30,674 nt of DNA. Source: JAWVZY01 sp033721955 (GTDB lineage: Bacteria; Patescibacteriota; Minisyncoccia; Spechtbacterales; 2-12-FULL-38-22). The notes under the pieces were generated by a model. It searched no databases. It had not been told where the DNA came from and worked only from the letters and a program-made list of their open reading frames with translations. Shown piece after piece: positions 1-4,802 of the stretch; position 1 is the first letter of the stretch; every line of letters starts with the position of its first letter. The position numbers and the translations under genes were made by a program. Where the stretch lies: the NCBI GenBank assembly GCA_033721955.1, contig JAWVZY010000004.1, positions 1 through 30,674 of the forward strand. The letters are read 5' to 3'.

Positions 1-105
1 AGGGGCACGAAACTCTCTTCCGCTGTCTTTTAACATGTTGTCTATAACCTGCAAGAAAATGTACACAAACAAACCAATAAAGCTCCACTTGAAAAGTTTT
101 CTCAT
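1..105 (-). CDS. Small membrane protein, C-terminal part outside window
   Basis: This is an open frame of 35 codons beginning with ATG at 105 and running off the left edge, so the gene is partial. A strong SD (AGGAGG, 111-116) sits 5 nt before the ATG and supports the start. The visible N-terminus, MRKLFKWSFIGLFVYIFLQV, looks like a short positively charged head followed by one membrane segment or an uncleaved signal anchor. I do not recognise a family. By strand, SD type and size it belongs to the array of small genes that fills 1-4740. No promoter is obvious between 106 and the terminator at 163-194. Confidence 0.6.
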   Translation of the reverse strand, partial: MRKLFKWSFIGLFVYIFLQVIDNMLKDSGREFRAP

Positions 106-162
106 TGCGGCCTCCTTTGCATTTATGGATTCAATTTAACATATTTTTATATTTTTACAAGC

Positions 163-194
163 AAAAAGCGGCACCTTAAAGGTGCCGCTTTTTT
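163..194 (-). terminator. Intrinsic terminator of the 208-366 gene
   Basis: A 14-bp perfect stem (164-177 with 179-192) with a single-base loop is flanked by A and T runs. It lies 13 nt beyond the stop of the 208-366 gene and could act on both strands. Confidence 0.85.
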
Positions 195-207
195 GTCTAT
201 AATATTT

Positions 208-366
208 TTATGCACCGTTTTTCACTATCTCAAGCACTACATAGAATATAACACTTGTGCAAATTACTCCCGCGACAAACCCCGCAAGGGCTGAAGCAAG
301 TGAACCGCCAAGCTTTACTCTGTACTCCCTGGGTTCGTGTGATACAAAATCATCTTTTACTCCCAT
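208..366 (-). CDS. 52-residue single-TM protein, unknown function
   Basis: The ATG at 366 opens a 52-codon frame ending in TAA at 208-210. The first 20 residues are polar (MGVKDDFVSHEPREYRVKLG). They are followed by a small-residue-rich hydrophobic segment at about residues 22-47, then KNGA, so one membrane helix is expected. No SD is visible, unlike most neighbours. A TATAAT box lies at 394-399 and a clean terminator follows the stop. The tight promoter/terminator bracketing is the main reason to call such a short ORF real. I do not recognise a family. Confidence 0.6.
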   Translation of the reverse strand: MGVKDDFVSHEPREYRVKLGGSLASALAGFVAGVICTSVIFYVVLEIVKNGA

Positions 367-393
367 AATTTTAGAAGTTAATAATACATCTTT

Positions 394-422
394 ATTATAT
401 AATCTCTAAAAAATAAAAAGAA
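394..422 (-). promoter_or_regulatory. Promoter of the 208-366 gene
   Basis: The -10 is TATAAT (394-399), with a weak -35 TTCTTT (417-422) 17 nt upstream. It follows the T-tract of the terminator at 429-456. Confidence 0.55.
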
Positions 423-428
423 GTGGAT

Positions 429-456
429 AAAAAAACCCCGCCTGCAAAAAGCGGAG
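429..456 (-). terminator. Intrinsic terminator of the 458-619 gene
   Basis: Read on the minus strand, CTCCGC and GCGGGG form a 6-bp stem (one G-T pair) around a 9-nt loop, followed by seven T. It begins 1-2 nt after the stop codon. Confidence 0.8.
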
Positions 457-457
457 C

Positions 458-619
458 TTAATATTTGAAAGATATATAAATAAGTACAATTAAAAAAAGA
501 CAAGTAAAGCTGTAAAACCTAAAATCACCTGAAAATCTATTTTCCCTGAATTCTGCGACAGCTTTCTCGCCATTTACATAGGCAACATATATTAAAAACG
601 CTATCCACAAAGCGAACAT
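458..619 (-). CDS. 53-residue two-TM protein, unknown function
   Basis: The longest frame could start at 664, but that ATG lies inside the promoter spacer (-10 at 649-654, -35 at 672-677), so it cannot be in the mRNA. The ATG at 619 has GGAGGT (624-629) 4 nt upstream and is the chosen start. The 53-residue product has a hydrophobic N-terminus (MFALWIAFLIYVAYV), a polar charged loop at about residues 16-32 and a second TM helix at about 33-50. Topology and the pattern LxYxAY...AVxxF resemble the proteins at 707-919 and 2637-2867. Function is unknown. Confidence 0.65.
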   Translation of the reverse strand: MFALWIAFLIYVAYVNGEKAVAEFRENRFSGDFRFYSFTCLFLIVLIYISFKY

Positions 620-648
620 ACGCACCTCCATACAAACAACTAATAAAA

Positions 649-677
649 ATATATCATCCCACATTTATAAAGGTCAA
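649..677 (-). promoter_or_regulatory. Promoter of the 458-619 gene
   Basis: TTGACC (672-677), a 17-nt spacer and ATATAT (649-654). The T-tract of the terminator at 678-708 runs directly into the -35. Its position rules out the upstream ATG at 664. Confidence 0.7.
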
Positions 678-708
678 GAAAAAAACCTCGCATATATTTT
701 ACGAGGTT
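678..708 (-). terminator. Terminator overlapping the stop codon of the 707-919 gene
   Basis: AACCTCG and CGAGGTT arms (702-708 with 684-690) are followed by seven T. The stop codon at 707-709 overlaps the first arm. Confidence 0.8.
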
Positions 709-919
709 AACTTGCAATTACCATAAATGCAACGCCAAGAGCGCAAACAGCAAAAAGTAGAAATGCCAGTATTTCGCCCCATAACAAGTAGAGGTAGCCG
801 CCTTCTTCTTCATGCTTTAGTATCTTAAAGGTGACAGATGCCCTATTCCAACAGTAATAAGCAAAATAAACAAGAGCGGCAGCAAACAAAACATCTAATA
901 CCTCAAACAGTCCGGGCAT
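707..919 (-). CDS. 70-residue two-TM protein, paralogue of the 2637-2867 gene
   Basis: The ATG at 919 is preceded by AGGAG with 7-nt spacing. Predicted TM segments lie at about residues 5-23 and 47-68, joined by a charged loop containing KILKHEEEGG. It aligns by eye with the 76-residue protein at 2637-2867: both begin LFE/MFE, share ALVYxxY, then an R and xxVxxK pattern, then EGG before the second helix. This indicates duplicated small membrane genes. I do not recognise the family outside this window. The gene is monocistronic, with its own promoter and terminator. Confidence 0.7.
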   Translation of the reverse strand: MPGLFEVLDVLFAAALVYFAYYCWNRASVTFKILKHEEEGGYLYLLWGEILAFLLFAVCALGVAFMVIAS

Positions 920-947
920 ATCTTTCTCCTATAATAGAACTATAAAA

Positions 948-976
948 ATGCTACCATACAGCAAGTTTAGAAGCAA
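948..976 (-). promoter_or_regulatory. Promoter of the 707-919 gene
   Basis: TTGCTT (971-976), a 17-nt spacer ending in TGG, and TAGCAT (948-953). The boxes are weaker than in the neighbours, but the geometry is the same and it adjoins the terminator T-tract. Confidence 0.55.
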
Positions 977-1001
977 GAAAAACCCCGCAACTTGTGCGGG
1001 G
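977..1001 (-). terminator. Terminator of the 1015-1377 gene
   Basis: CCCCGCA/TGCGGGG stem (983-989 with 995-1001), 5-nt loop, then TTTTTC on the minus strand leading into the next -35. Confidence 0.85.
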
Positions 1002-1014
1002 GTGTAGGAGCTGG

Positions 1015-1377
1015 TTAGCTCGTAAAGATCTTTTGATAGCCGAGAGATATCATCCTACGGCCTTCAGAGAGCATCTTCCTGCGCTTTGGCATGGGCAGGA
1101 CAAGGCCTGCCTCTTCGTTGAAGGTGTCAACCAGATCTTCTGCGGCCGTGCGGCCTATATCGTTATCTAAAACGATAAGCTCTGTGCCTACATCTTCAAC
1201 AGACAGGCACTGCAGACCAAATTGAGGGTTGCGAGTATCAACGGTGATGCTCGCACCTCCTGACAGTTCTACAACAGCCAAAACAGAGCGGGGCTCTATC
1301 TTGTCTTGCAATACCGGGTGGTTTGGCCTGGCCTCTTTCAGCGCTACAAGAGCGCCGAGCTTTACCTTGTTATTCAT
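1015..1377 (-). CDS. 120-residue soluble protein of unknown function
   Basis: The ATG at 1377 overlaps the end of the upstream gene (1370-1576) by 8 nt. Its SD (AAAGGA, about 9 nt upstream) lies inside that gene, so translation is probably coupled. The protein has no membrane segment. It starts MNNKVKLGALVALKEARPNH, has a central region with likely beta character (VLAVVELSGGASITVD, then TELIVLDNDIG) and a basic stretch PKRRKMLSEGRR near residues 96-108. I recognise no domain. The composition is visibly more GC-rich than the large AT-rich genes nearby. Confidence 0.7.
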   Translation of the reverse strand: MNNKVKLGALVALKEARPNHPVLQDKIEPRSVLAVVELSGGASITVDTRNPQFGLQCLSVEDVGTELIVLDNDIGRTAAEDLVDTFNEEAGLVLPMPKRRKMLSEGRRMISLGYQKIFTS

Positions 1378-1576
1378 CTTCTCTGTCCTTTCTATTGAAA
1401 AGCTTGCTGTCCATACTTACCGTACAGAGAGCCAGCTTTTGTTCAAACTCTTCGCGTGTGATCCTTTTTTGGAAATAATCAAATTCTCCACCCTCATAGC
1501 GCCAGCCATCAGGGTCAAGTATGGTTATCTCCAGTTCCCTGCACCACTCAGCAGCTGTTCTGAGCACTTTTACCAT
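1370..1576 (-). CDS. 68-residue 'DPDGWR' small conserved protein
   Basis: The ATG at 1576 has a good SD (AAAGGAGAGG) 3-8 nt upstream and a consensus promoter beyond it. The core pattern is RTAAEWCRELEITILDPDGW, then a short linker, then ITREEFEQKLALCTVS. From memory this resembles a widespread family of 50-70 residue proteins seen in phages and bacterial genomes, with T.xEW...gi.ilDPDGW and I..eEF...l..sTv. No biochemical function is known to me. It is the first gene of a two-gene unit with the 1015-1377 gene. Family recall is moderate confidence; the gene call itself is strong. Confidence 0.75.
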   Translation of the reverse strand: MVKVLRTAAEWCRELEITILDPDGWRYEGGEFDYFQKRITREEFEQKLALCTVSMDSKLFNRKDREDE

Positions 1577-1608
1577 TTACCTCTCCTTTCTAAAGAGCTT
1601 TTATTTGT

Positions 1609-1648
1609 GCAAATAATACCATTTTTATTTAATTTTGTCAAAAGAAAA
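1609..1648. repeat. Promoter-region repeat copy A
   Basis: This 40-bp segment matches 2565-2604 in 39 of 40 positions. It covers the promoter of the 1370-1576 gene and the start of the preceding terminator T-tract. The flanking ORFs are unrelated. Confidence 0.85.
1613..1641 (-). promoter_or_regulatory. Promoter of the 1370-1576 / 1015-1377 pair
   Basis: Consensus TTGACA (1636-1641), a 17-nt spacer ending in TGG (extended -10) and TATTAT (1613-1618). Confidence 0.9.
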
Positions 1649-1667
1649 GCCCCGCTCTCAGGCGGGG
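1642..1667 (-). terminator. Terminator with the stop codon in its loop (1658-2017 gene)
   Basis: CCCCGC/GCGGGG stem (1650-1655 with 1662-1667) followed by TTTTCTTT on the minus strand. The TGA stop (1658-1660) lies in the hexaloop, so the last sense codons form one arm. Confidence 0.85.
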
Positions 1668-2017
1668 TCGGGCATAATGCCGATAAGTGTTGTAAACATG
1701 CGTTCACCGGGATCGTAAGAGGGTACCTCAGCACCCTCAAAAAGAAATTTGGTATTCTGCTCTTTGAGGATATCGGGCGTGTTGCAACTGGTGCAATATG
1801 GCACGCGCATCATGGGGCCTGCAACACCGTTTGGGTCAAGATTACCCTCGCTGTCTGCCCTTATAGTGCTTACGTGAGCTATCATTACCTTTCCTCCGCC
1901 GCATGGTATATGCTCAAAACCGGATGAACTATCGGTGCGTATACAGTGCTCGTCAAGAAACTTATTTGCCTCTTGGCGGAATTCTCTTTGGGTATAAACC
2001 TGCCTGGAAAACTCCAC
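1658..2017 (-). CDS. 119-residue CxxC protein of unknown function, GTG start
   Basis: The start is GTG at 2017, supported by AAAGGAG 7 nt upstream and a promoter at 2058-2086; no ATG is better placed. The product has no TM segment. Visible features are a polar N-terminal helix-like region (residues 1-30), a Gly-rich CGGGK at about 39-43, and VPYCTSCN at about 72-79, a single CxxC that could bind metal or form a disulfide. It ends GIMPDPA. The family is not recognised. It has its own promoter and terminator. Confidence 0.7.
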   Translation of the reverse strand: MEFSRQVYTQREFRQEANKFLDEHCIRTDSSSGFEHIPCGGGKVMIAHVSTIRADSEGNLDPNGVAGPMMRVPYCTSCNTPDILKEQNTKFLFEGAEVPSYDPGERMFTTLIGIMPDPA

Positions 2018-2057
2018 AACTGTGCTCCTTTCCTAAAAAGGACTCTCATTTCCACAA

Positions 2058-2086
2058 ATCTTACCACCGAACTATAGGGCTGTAAA
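2058..2086 (-). promoter_or_regulatory. Promoter of the 1658-2017 gene
   Basis: TTTACA (2081-2086), a 17-nt spacer ending in TGG, and TAAGAT (2058-2063), directly downstream of the TTTTTTC tract of the 2087-2112 terminator. Confidence 0.75.
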
Positions 2087-2112
2087 GAAAAAACTCCCTC
2101 GGAAGGGAGTTT
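2087..2112 (-). terminator. Terminator of the 2123-2530 gene
   Basis: 9-bp stem (2091-2099 with 2104-2112), CGGA tetraloop, then a T-rich run on the minus strand. Confidence 0.85.
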
Positions 2113-2122
2113 GGAAGGTTCA

Positions 2123-2530
2123 TTAACCCAAAACGCTTTTCTCTACAACGTTCGATTCATCTTCGCTGTTGTCGGTTTCGGAGTTGTTGGGTTCATATTC
2201 GGCTATATCCTTAAGGAAATACACAAAGACCCTGGCCATCTTCACCAGAACTGAAATGGCCACTACTTGCACAGCTCCTAGAAAATATGCATAGCCCAGT
2301 ATCACTGCTAAGAAGAACCTAATTTTAGGATTTCCGCTTTCATAAGAATTGATTCTATTGTACTTATTTGCCCATTTGCCTAAGCGATATCCCAAAGCGC
2401 CTGCAACAAAATGAAAAACGACAAGTGCCACGATCAATACGGGCTTGTAAATCATTCCGACTCCAGTAAGCAGAAAAAGGAATGTTATCATTTCGTGATT
2501 CTCAATTCCCTTATCTTTTTCATTGCTCAT
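2123..2530 (-). CDS. 135-residue membrane protein, paralogue of the 4422-4739 gene
   Basis: The ATG at 2530 has AAAGGAG 6-7 nt upstream. Hydrophobic segments lie at about residues 14-28, 30-50 and 72-105, and the C-terminal 25 residues are acidic and Asn/Ser/Glu-rich, ending EKSVLG. The core HFVAGALGYRLGKW and the later GYAYFLGAVQVV match HFVLGALTYRV and GYIMFAIALIAG of the 105-residue protein at 4422-4739, so the two are duplicated genes. This copy adds an extended N-terminus and the acidic tail. It is a probable inner-membrane protein of unknown function, transcribed alone. Confidence 0.7.
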   Translation of the reverse strand: MSNEKDKGIENHEMITFLFLLTGVGMIYKPVLIVALVVFHFVAGALGYRLGKWANKYNRINSYESGNPKIRFFLAVILGYAYFLGAVQVVAISVLVKMARVFVYFLKDIAEYEPNNSETDNSEDESNVVEKSVLG

Positions 2531-2564
2531 TTCTTTCTCCTTTCATTGAAAGAACATGTGATGC

Positions 2565-2604
2565 GCAAATAATACCATTTTTATTCAATTTTGTCAAAAG
2601 AAAA
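2565..2604. repeat. Promoter-region repeat copy B
   Basis: Near-identical to 1609-1648 (one T/C difference). It covers the promoter of the 2123-2530 gene. Confidence 0.85.
2569..2597 (-). promoter_or_regulatory. Promoter of the 2123-2530 gene
   Basis: TTGACA (2592-2597), a 17-nt spacer ending in TGG, and TATTAT (2569-2574). Confidence 0.9.
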
Positions 2605-2625
2605 ACCCCATATGTTTACGGGGTT
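2598..2625 (-). terminator. Terminator of the 2889-3122 / 2637-2867 unit
   Basis: AACCCC/GGGGTT stem (2604-2609 with 2620-2625), 10-nt loop, followed by TTTTTCTTT running into the next -35. Confidence 0.8.
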
Positions 2626-2636
2626 GGGGAACTTAA

Positions 2637-2867
2637 TCAAGTTAAGGCCTGAAAAATAAGGCCTGCAAGAAAAAAGGTGAAAACAAACCAGATAATGACT
2701 GCCTGGCGGGCAAGGTATTTTTCCTTCTGCCATTCACGGCCGCCCTCACGAGCATGCACCTTCTGCATCTTGTATGCCACAATACCCCGCATGAAAGTGT
2801 GATAACACAGATACACAAGGGCAAGTACCCACAAGATCTTGGCTATGTCCAAAAAAGCTTCAAACAT
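2637..2867 (-). CDS. 76-residue two-TM protein, paralogue of the 707-919 gene
   Basis: The ATG at 2867 follows AGGAGG with 5-nt spacing. TM helices are predicted at about residues 8-26 and 54-74, separated by a basic/acidic loop (KMQKVHAREGGREWQKEK). It shares ALVYxxY, an R and xxVxxK pattern, and EGG with the 707-919 product. It is the second gene of a two-gene unit: the 2889-3122 gene ends 21 nt upstream with no terminator between them. Function is unknown; small size and topology suit a membrane-complex accessory or regulatory peptide, but that is inference. Confidence 0.7.
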   Translation of the reverse strand: MFEAFLDIAKILWVLALVYLCYHTFMRGIVAYKMQKVHAREGGREWQKEKYLARQAVIIWFVFTFFLAGLIFQALT

Positions 2868-2888
2868 TTAAACCTCCTGCCCTGTCTG

Positions 2889-3122
2889 CTAATTCTCATC
2901 CGGCGAAAAGTCGATCAGGGCCAGCAAGAAAAGAAGGGCGGAGATAATAAATATGCTTACACGTGACACTACAATTTCAAACAGAACTAAATACTCAAAG
3001 GTGTCACCGCCTATTGTGGCACTTTTGAAATTACCGAAAATAGATACTGCTGTAAAAAATATTGCCAAGGCACAGGCAAACACATTTACCAATACTCCTG
3101 CTATCTGCATTGCTCTTTTCAT
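2889..3122 (-). CDS. 77-residue two-TM protein, unknown function
   Basis: The ATG at 3122 has AAAGGAG about 6 nt upstream and a promoter at 3161-3189. It has a basic N-terminus (MKRAM), TM1 at about residues 7-28, an extracytoplasmic or loop segment FGNFKSATIGGDTF, TM2 at about 44-69, and an acidic end DFSPDEN. The family is not recognised. It is first in a bicistron with the 2637-2867 gene. Its untranslated leader resembles that of the 4422-4739 gene (AGAAGTT followed a few bases later by AGAAAGGA). Confidence 0.7.
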   Translation of the reverse strand: MKRAMQIAGVLVNVFACALAIFFTAVSIFGNFKSATIGGDTFEYLVLFEIVVSRVSIFIISALLFLLALIDFSPDEN

Positions 3123-3160
3123 TATGAGCTCCTTTCTATGTAAGAACTTCTAATGGGCAG

Positions 3161-3189
3161 ATTTTACCACTATTATTTAATTTTGTCAA
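3161..3189 (-). promoter_or_regulatory. Promoter of the 2889-3122 / 2637-2867 unit
   Basis: TTGACA (3184-3189), a 17-nt spacer ending in TGG, and TAAAAT (3161-3166). Confidence 0.9.
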
Positions 3190-3238
3190 AAAGAAAAGCC
3201 CTCGCCTGCACGAGAGCTTTTCTCGTGATAGCGAGGGC
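3190..3238 (-). terminator. Long two-part terminator of the 3244-3741 gene
   Basis: Outer stem GCCCTCGC/GCGAGGGC (3198-3205 with 3231-3238) and inner stem CACGAG/CTCGTG (3209-3214 with 3222-3227), then TTTTCTTTTT on the minus strand. Confidence 0.85.
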
Positions 3239-3243
3239 AGGAA

Positions 3244-3741
3244 CTAGAAGCCCCGGCTCCTTAGAAGTTTGACGATACCCACCAAAGGCAAGTATACAAC
3301 TCCAAACTCAAGTGCGATAAGACCAACAAACTGCCATACGCTCACTGCTACTGAGCTGAATACGTTCAACAGCCAGTAGCCAAAGGCAAGCTGTAGCACA
3401 AGGCCACCAAGGCCTAAAAGTGCCGCTATGCCTGTGAAGGCATATATGATGACATCGCCCCAGCGGCTCGTAGGGAAGAATGCAATTGCTATATTTCCTC
3501 CCCATTCGACTATCTCTTCGCTGACTCCTTCCAGAGCTTTTGATTCGATCTTGCTTACAGCTACGGTTGCCAGCCACCATAAAAGTATCTCAAGCACCGT
3601 GAGGGTGCCCAGATACAGGTGAATGATAAGCCAGTTGGCCAAAAAGATGAATAGCAGCACTATTGGCATCACTACCAGCTTTACGGGCAACTCGCGCCGC
3701 ATCTCCATGCGGCGAGTCATTCCATCGAGCGGATTGTACAT
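3244..3741 (-). CDS. 165-residue multi-TM protein, unknown function
   Basis: The ATG at 3741 has AAAGG about 7 nt upstream; internal Met codons at residues 8, 12 and 14 lack a better site. The N-terminus is basic (TRRMEMRRELPVK). Hydrophobic stretches at about residues 22-65 (probably two helices), 95-127 and 137-158 suggest four to five TM helices. A short charged segment (SKIESKALEGVSEEIVEWGG) lies between the second and third. The protein ends KLLRSRGF. No transporter signature is evident and I do not recognise a family. Its promoter region is a near duplicate of that of the 3854-4327 gene, yet the two proteins are unrelated. Confidence 0.7.
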   Translation of the reverse strand: MYNPLDGMTRRMEMRRELPVKLVVMPIVLLFIFLANWLIIHLYLGTLTVLEILLWWLATVAVSKIESKALEGVSEEIVEWGGNIAIAFFPTSRWGDVIIYAFTGIAALLGLGGLVLQLAFGYWLLNVFSSVAVSVWQFVGLIALEFGVVYLPLVGIVKLLRSRGF

Positions 3742-3789
3742 TTCTTTACCTTTCCGTTTAGACGTTTTTGTACTTTAGAAACTCTCTAT

Positions 3790-3818
3790 ATTATACTACA
3801 TTTTTAGCATTTTGTCAA
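3790..3818 (-). promoter_or_regulatory. Promoter of the 3244-3741 gene
   Basis: TTGACA (3813-3818), a 17-nt spacer and TATAAT (3790-3795): a perfect consensus promoter. Confidence 0.92.
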
Positions 3819-3824
3819 AGAAAA
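3795..3824. repeat. Promoter-region repeat copy C
   Basis: 30-bp segment identical to 4363-4392 except for one base. It includes the -35, the whole spacer and the end of the preceding T-tract. Confidence 0.85.
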
Positions 3825-3842
3825 ACTTCTCCATTGGAGAGG
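3819..3842 (-). terminator. Terminator of the 3854-4327 gene
   Basis: 7-bp stem with one G-T pair (3826-3832 with 3836-3842), 3-nt loop, then TTTTTC into the next -35. Confidence 0.75.
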
Positions 3843-3853
3843 GGGTAAGTACA

Positions 3854-4327
3854 TTAATTTAGATGGGGTTTAGAGCGGGCTTTATCGGCTTTTTGAGAGT
3901 CGCTTATGCGCCTCTCCCATGGCCTGCCGCCCAAAGAAATAAGCAGTTGTTCGGAAGTTTCACCGCGCTGGTGTGTGTATAGGCGTTCATTTAGAACAAA
4001 TACAGATTCCTCGCTGTCGCAACTGCACTTGCGCTCGGCCAATTCAATGCCGAGCTTTCTGTTTCTGTATGTGGGCAAATGAACCGCATATCCGATATAG
4101 TCACCCAGATCTACTGTTTCAATAAGGCCTTGCGCTTCACGCTTGCTCATAGGCCGCTGCAGCATTATGTTACTCCAGCGAACAGGGCCACCAAGCGGAG
4201 GGGCCTGGTTAAATGCCTCACGAAGCAATTTAACGATAAAAGAAAGAGAATCCTCATCGCCCTCTTCGGCATGAATTAGGGTAAATGGCCCGCCCACAAA
4301 AGGGCCGCCGTTAATATGGTATTTCAT
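3854..4327 (-). CDS. 157-residue soluble protein, unknown function
   Basis: The ATG at 4327 has AAGGAG 6-7 nt upstream. The product has no membrane segment. It begins MKYHINGGPFVGGPFTLIHA, with a repeated GGPF, and contains CSCD at about residues 100-103 and a basic C-terminus (KADKARSKPHLN). Predicted secondary structure by eye is mixed alpha/beta. No domain is recognised. The gene has its own promoter and terminator and fits the array pattern. Confidence 0.65.
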   Translation of the reverse strand: MKYHINGGPFVGGPFTLIHAEEGDEDSLSFIVKLLREAFNQAPPLGGPVRWSNIMLQRPMSKREAQGLIETVDLGDYIGYAVHLPTYRNRKLGIELAERKCSCDSEESVFVLNERLYTHQRGETSEQLLISLGGRPWERRISDSQKADKARSKPHLN

Positions 4328-4357
4328 CTTCCGGCTCCTTGTTCATCTTTTGTACAA

Positions 4358-4386
4358 AAAATACTATATTTTTAGCATTTTGTCAA
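4358..4386 (-). promoter_or_regulatory. Promoter of the 3854-4327 gene
   Basis: TTGACA (4381-4386), a 17-nt spacer and TATTTT (4358-4363). Confidence 0.85.
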
Positions 4387-4392
4387 AGAAAA
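4363..4392. repeat. Promoter-region repeat copy D
   Basis: Matches 3795-3824 in 29 of 30 positions. Confidence 0.85.
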
Positions 4393-4416
4393 AAGCTGTT
4401 TCAAAAAACAGCTTTT
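4387..4416 (-). terminator. Terminator of the 4422-4739 gene
   Basis: 11-bp perfect stem (4391-4401 with 4406-4416) with a 4-nt loop and T-rich flank, 6 nt past the stop codon. Confidence 0.9.
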
Positions 4417-4421
4417 AGGTA

Positions 4422-4739
4422 CTACTCTACTCCGCCTACGGCTTTTAGGAACTTTGTGGATGCTTTTACTACCTGAATTATTACATAAATCGCGCCTGCA
4501 ATTAGTGCAATGGCGAACATAATATAGCCAAGAAGAACAAAGCTACCAAATACGATATTTTCATTTACAGGTCCGGAACTTTTATCAAAGTGCGTAACTA
4601 CACGATATGTAAGGGCTCCCAGAACAAAGTGACCAAAAACGGCAAGCGCTATCCATACAGGCGCAGTAAGTGCGCCCATAATAAGCTGAAGCATAAACGC
4701 TACAACAACTACAATTACAACTATAACGAATTCTCTCAT
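4422..4739 (-). CDS. 105-residue membrane protein, paralogue of the 2123-2530 gene
   Basis: The ATG at 4739 has AGAAAGGA about 6-7 nt upstream. It is almost entirely hydrophobic: a very Val-rich N-terminal helix (residues 3-24), a second helix with HFVLGALTYRV (about 26-46), a polar loop DKSSGPVNENIVFG, and one or two helices at about 62-92. It ends KFLKAVGGVE. The HFVxGALxYR and LGY motifs align with the 2123-2530 product. Its promoter lies over the 3' end of the upstream 4783-8172 gene, and no terminator separates them, so read-through is possible. Confidence 0.7.
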   Translation of the reverse strand: MREFVIVVIVVVVAFMLQLIMGALTAPVWIALAVFGHFVLGALTYRVVTHFDKSSGPVNENIVFGSFVLLGYIMFAIALIAGAIYVIIQVVKASTKFLKAVGGVE

Positions 4740-4771
4740 TTGCAGTTCCTTTCTGTTACGAACAACTTCTC

Positions 4772-4791
4772 AAATTTTAACGTTAAAATTT
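4772..4791. repeat. Perfect 20-bp palindrome over stop codon and -10 box
   Basis: A self-complementary segment centred between 4781 and 4782 (core TTTTAACGTTAAAA), extended imperfectly to 4769-4795. It contains the stop codon of the 4783-8172 gene and the -10 of the 4422-4739 promoter, so it could be an operator or a weak terminator. Confidence 0.7.
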
Positions 4792-4802
4792 TGAGAGGTC
4801 AA
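4774..4802 (-). promoter_or_regulatory. Promoter of the 4422-4739 gene
   Basis: TTGACC (4797-4802), a 17-nt spacer and TAAAAT (4774-4779). The -35 lies inside the last codons of the upstream gene. Confidence 0.75.

Noticed and set aside
458..664. Longer start (664) for the 53-residue protein
   Set aside because: The ATG lies between the -35 and -10 of its own promoter, while the ATG at 619 has a good SD.
1642..1667. TGA read as glycine (alternative CPR genetic code)
   Set aside because: TGA at 1658-1660 is followed at once by the rest of a terminator hairpin, and the core genes are full length with TAA stops, so standard decoding fits.
1229..1927. 232-codon plus-strand open frame
   Set aside because: It runs antisense across three genes that have SD sites, promoters and terminators. 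Its translation is low-complexity and has no start signal.
1..4740. Array as a prophage
   Set aside because: No capsid, terminase, portal, integrase or lysis genes are visible; only one small protein resembles a family also seen in phages.
394..4802. Repeated promoter blocks as a CRISPR array or integron attC array
   Set aside because: The repeats are promoters separated by full genes, not 25-40 bp spacers. I see no attC-like core sites, integrase or cas genes.
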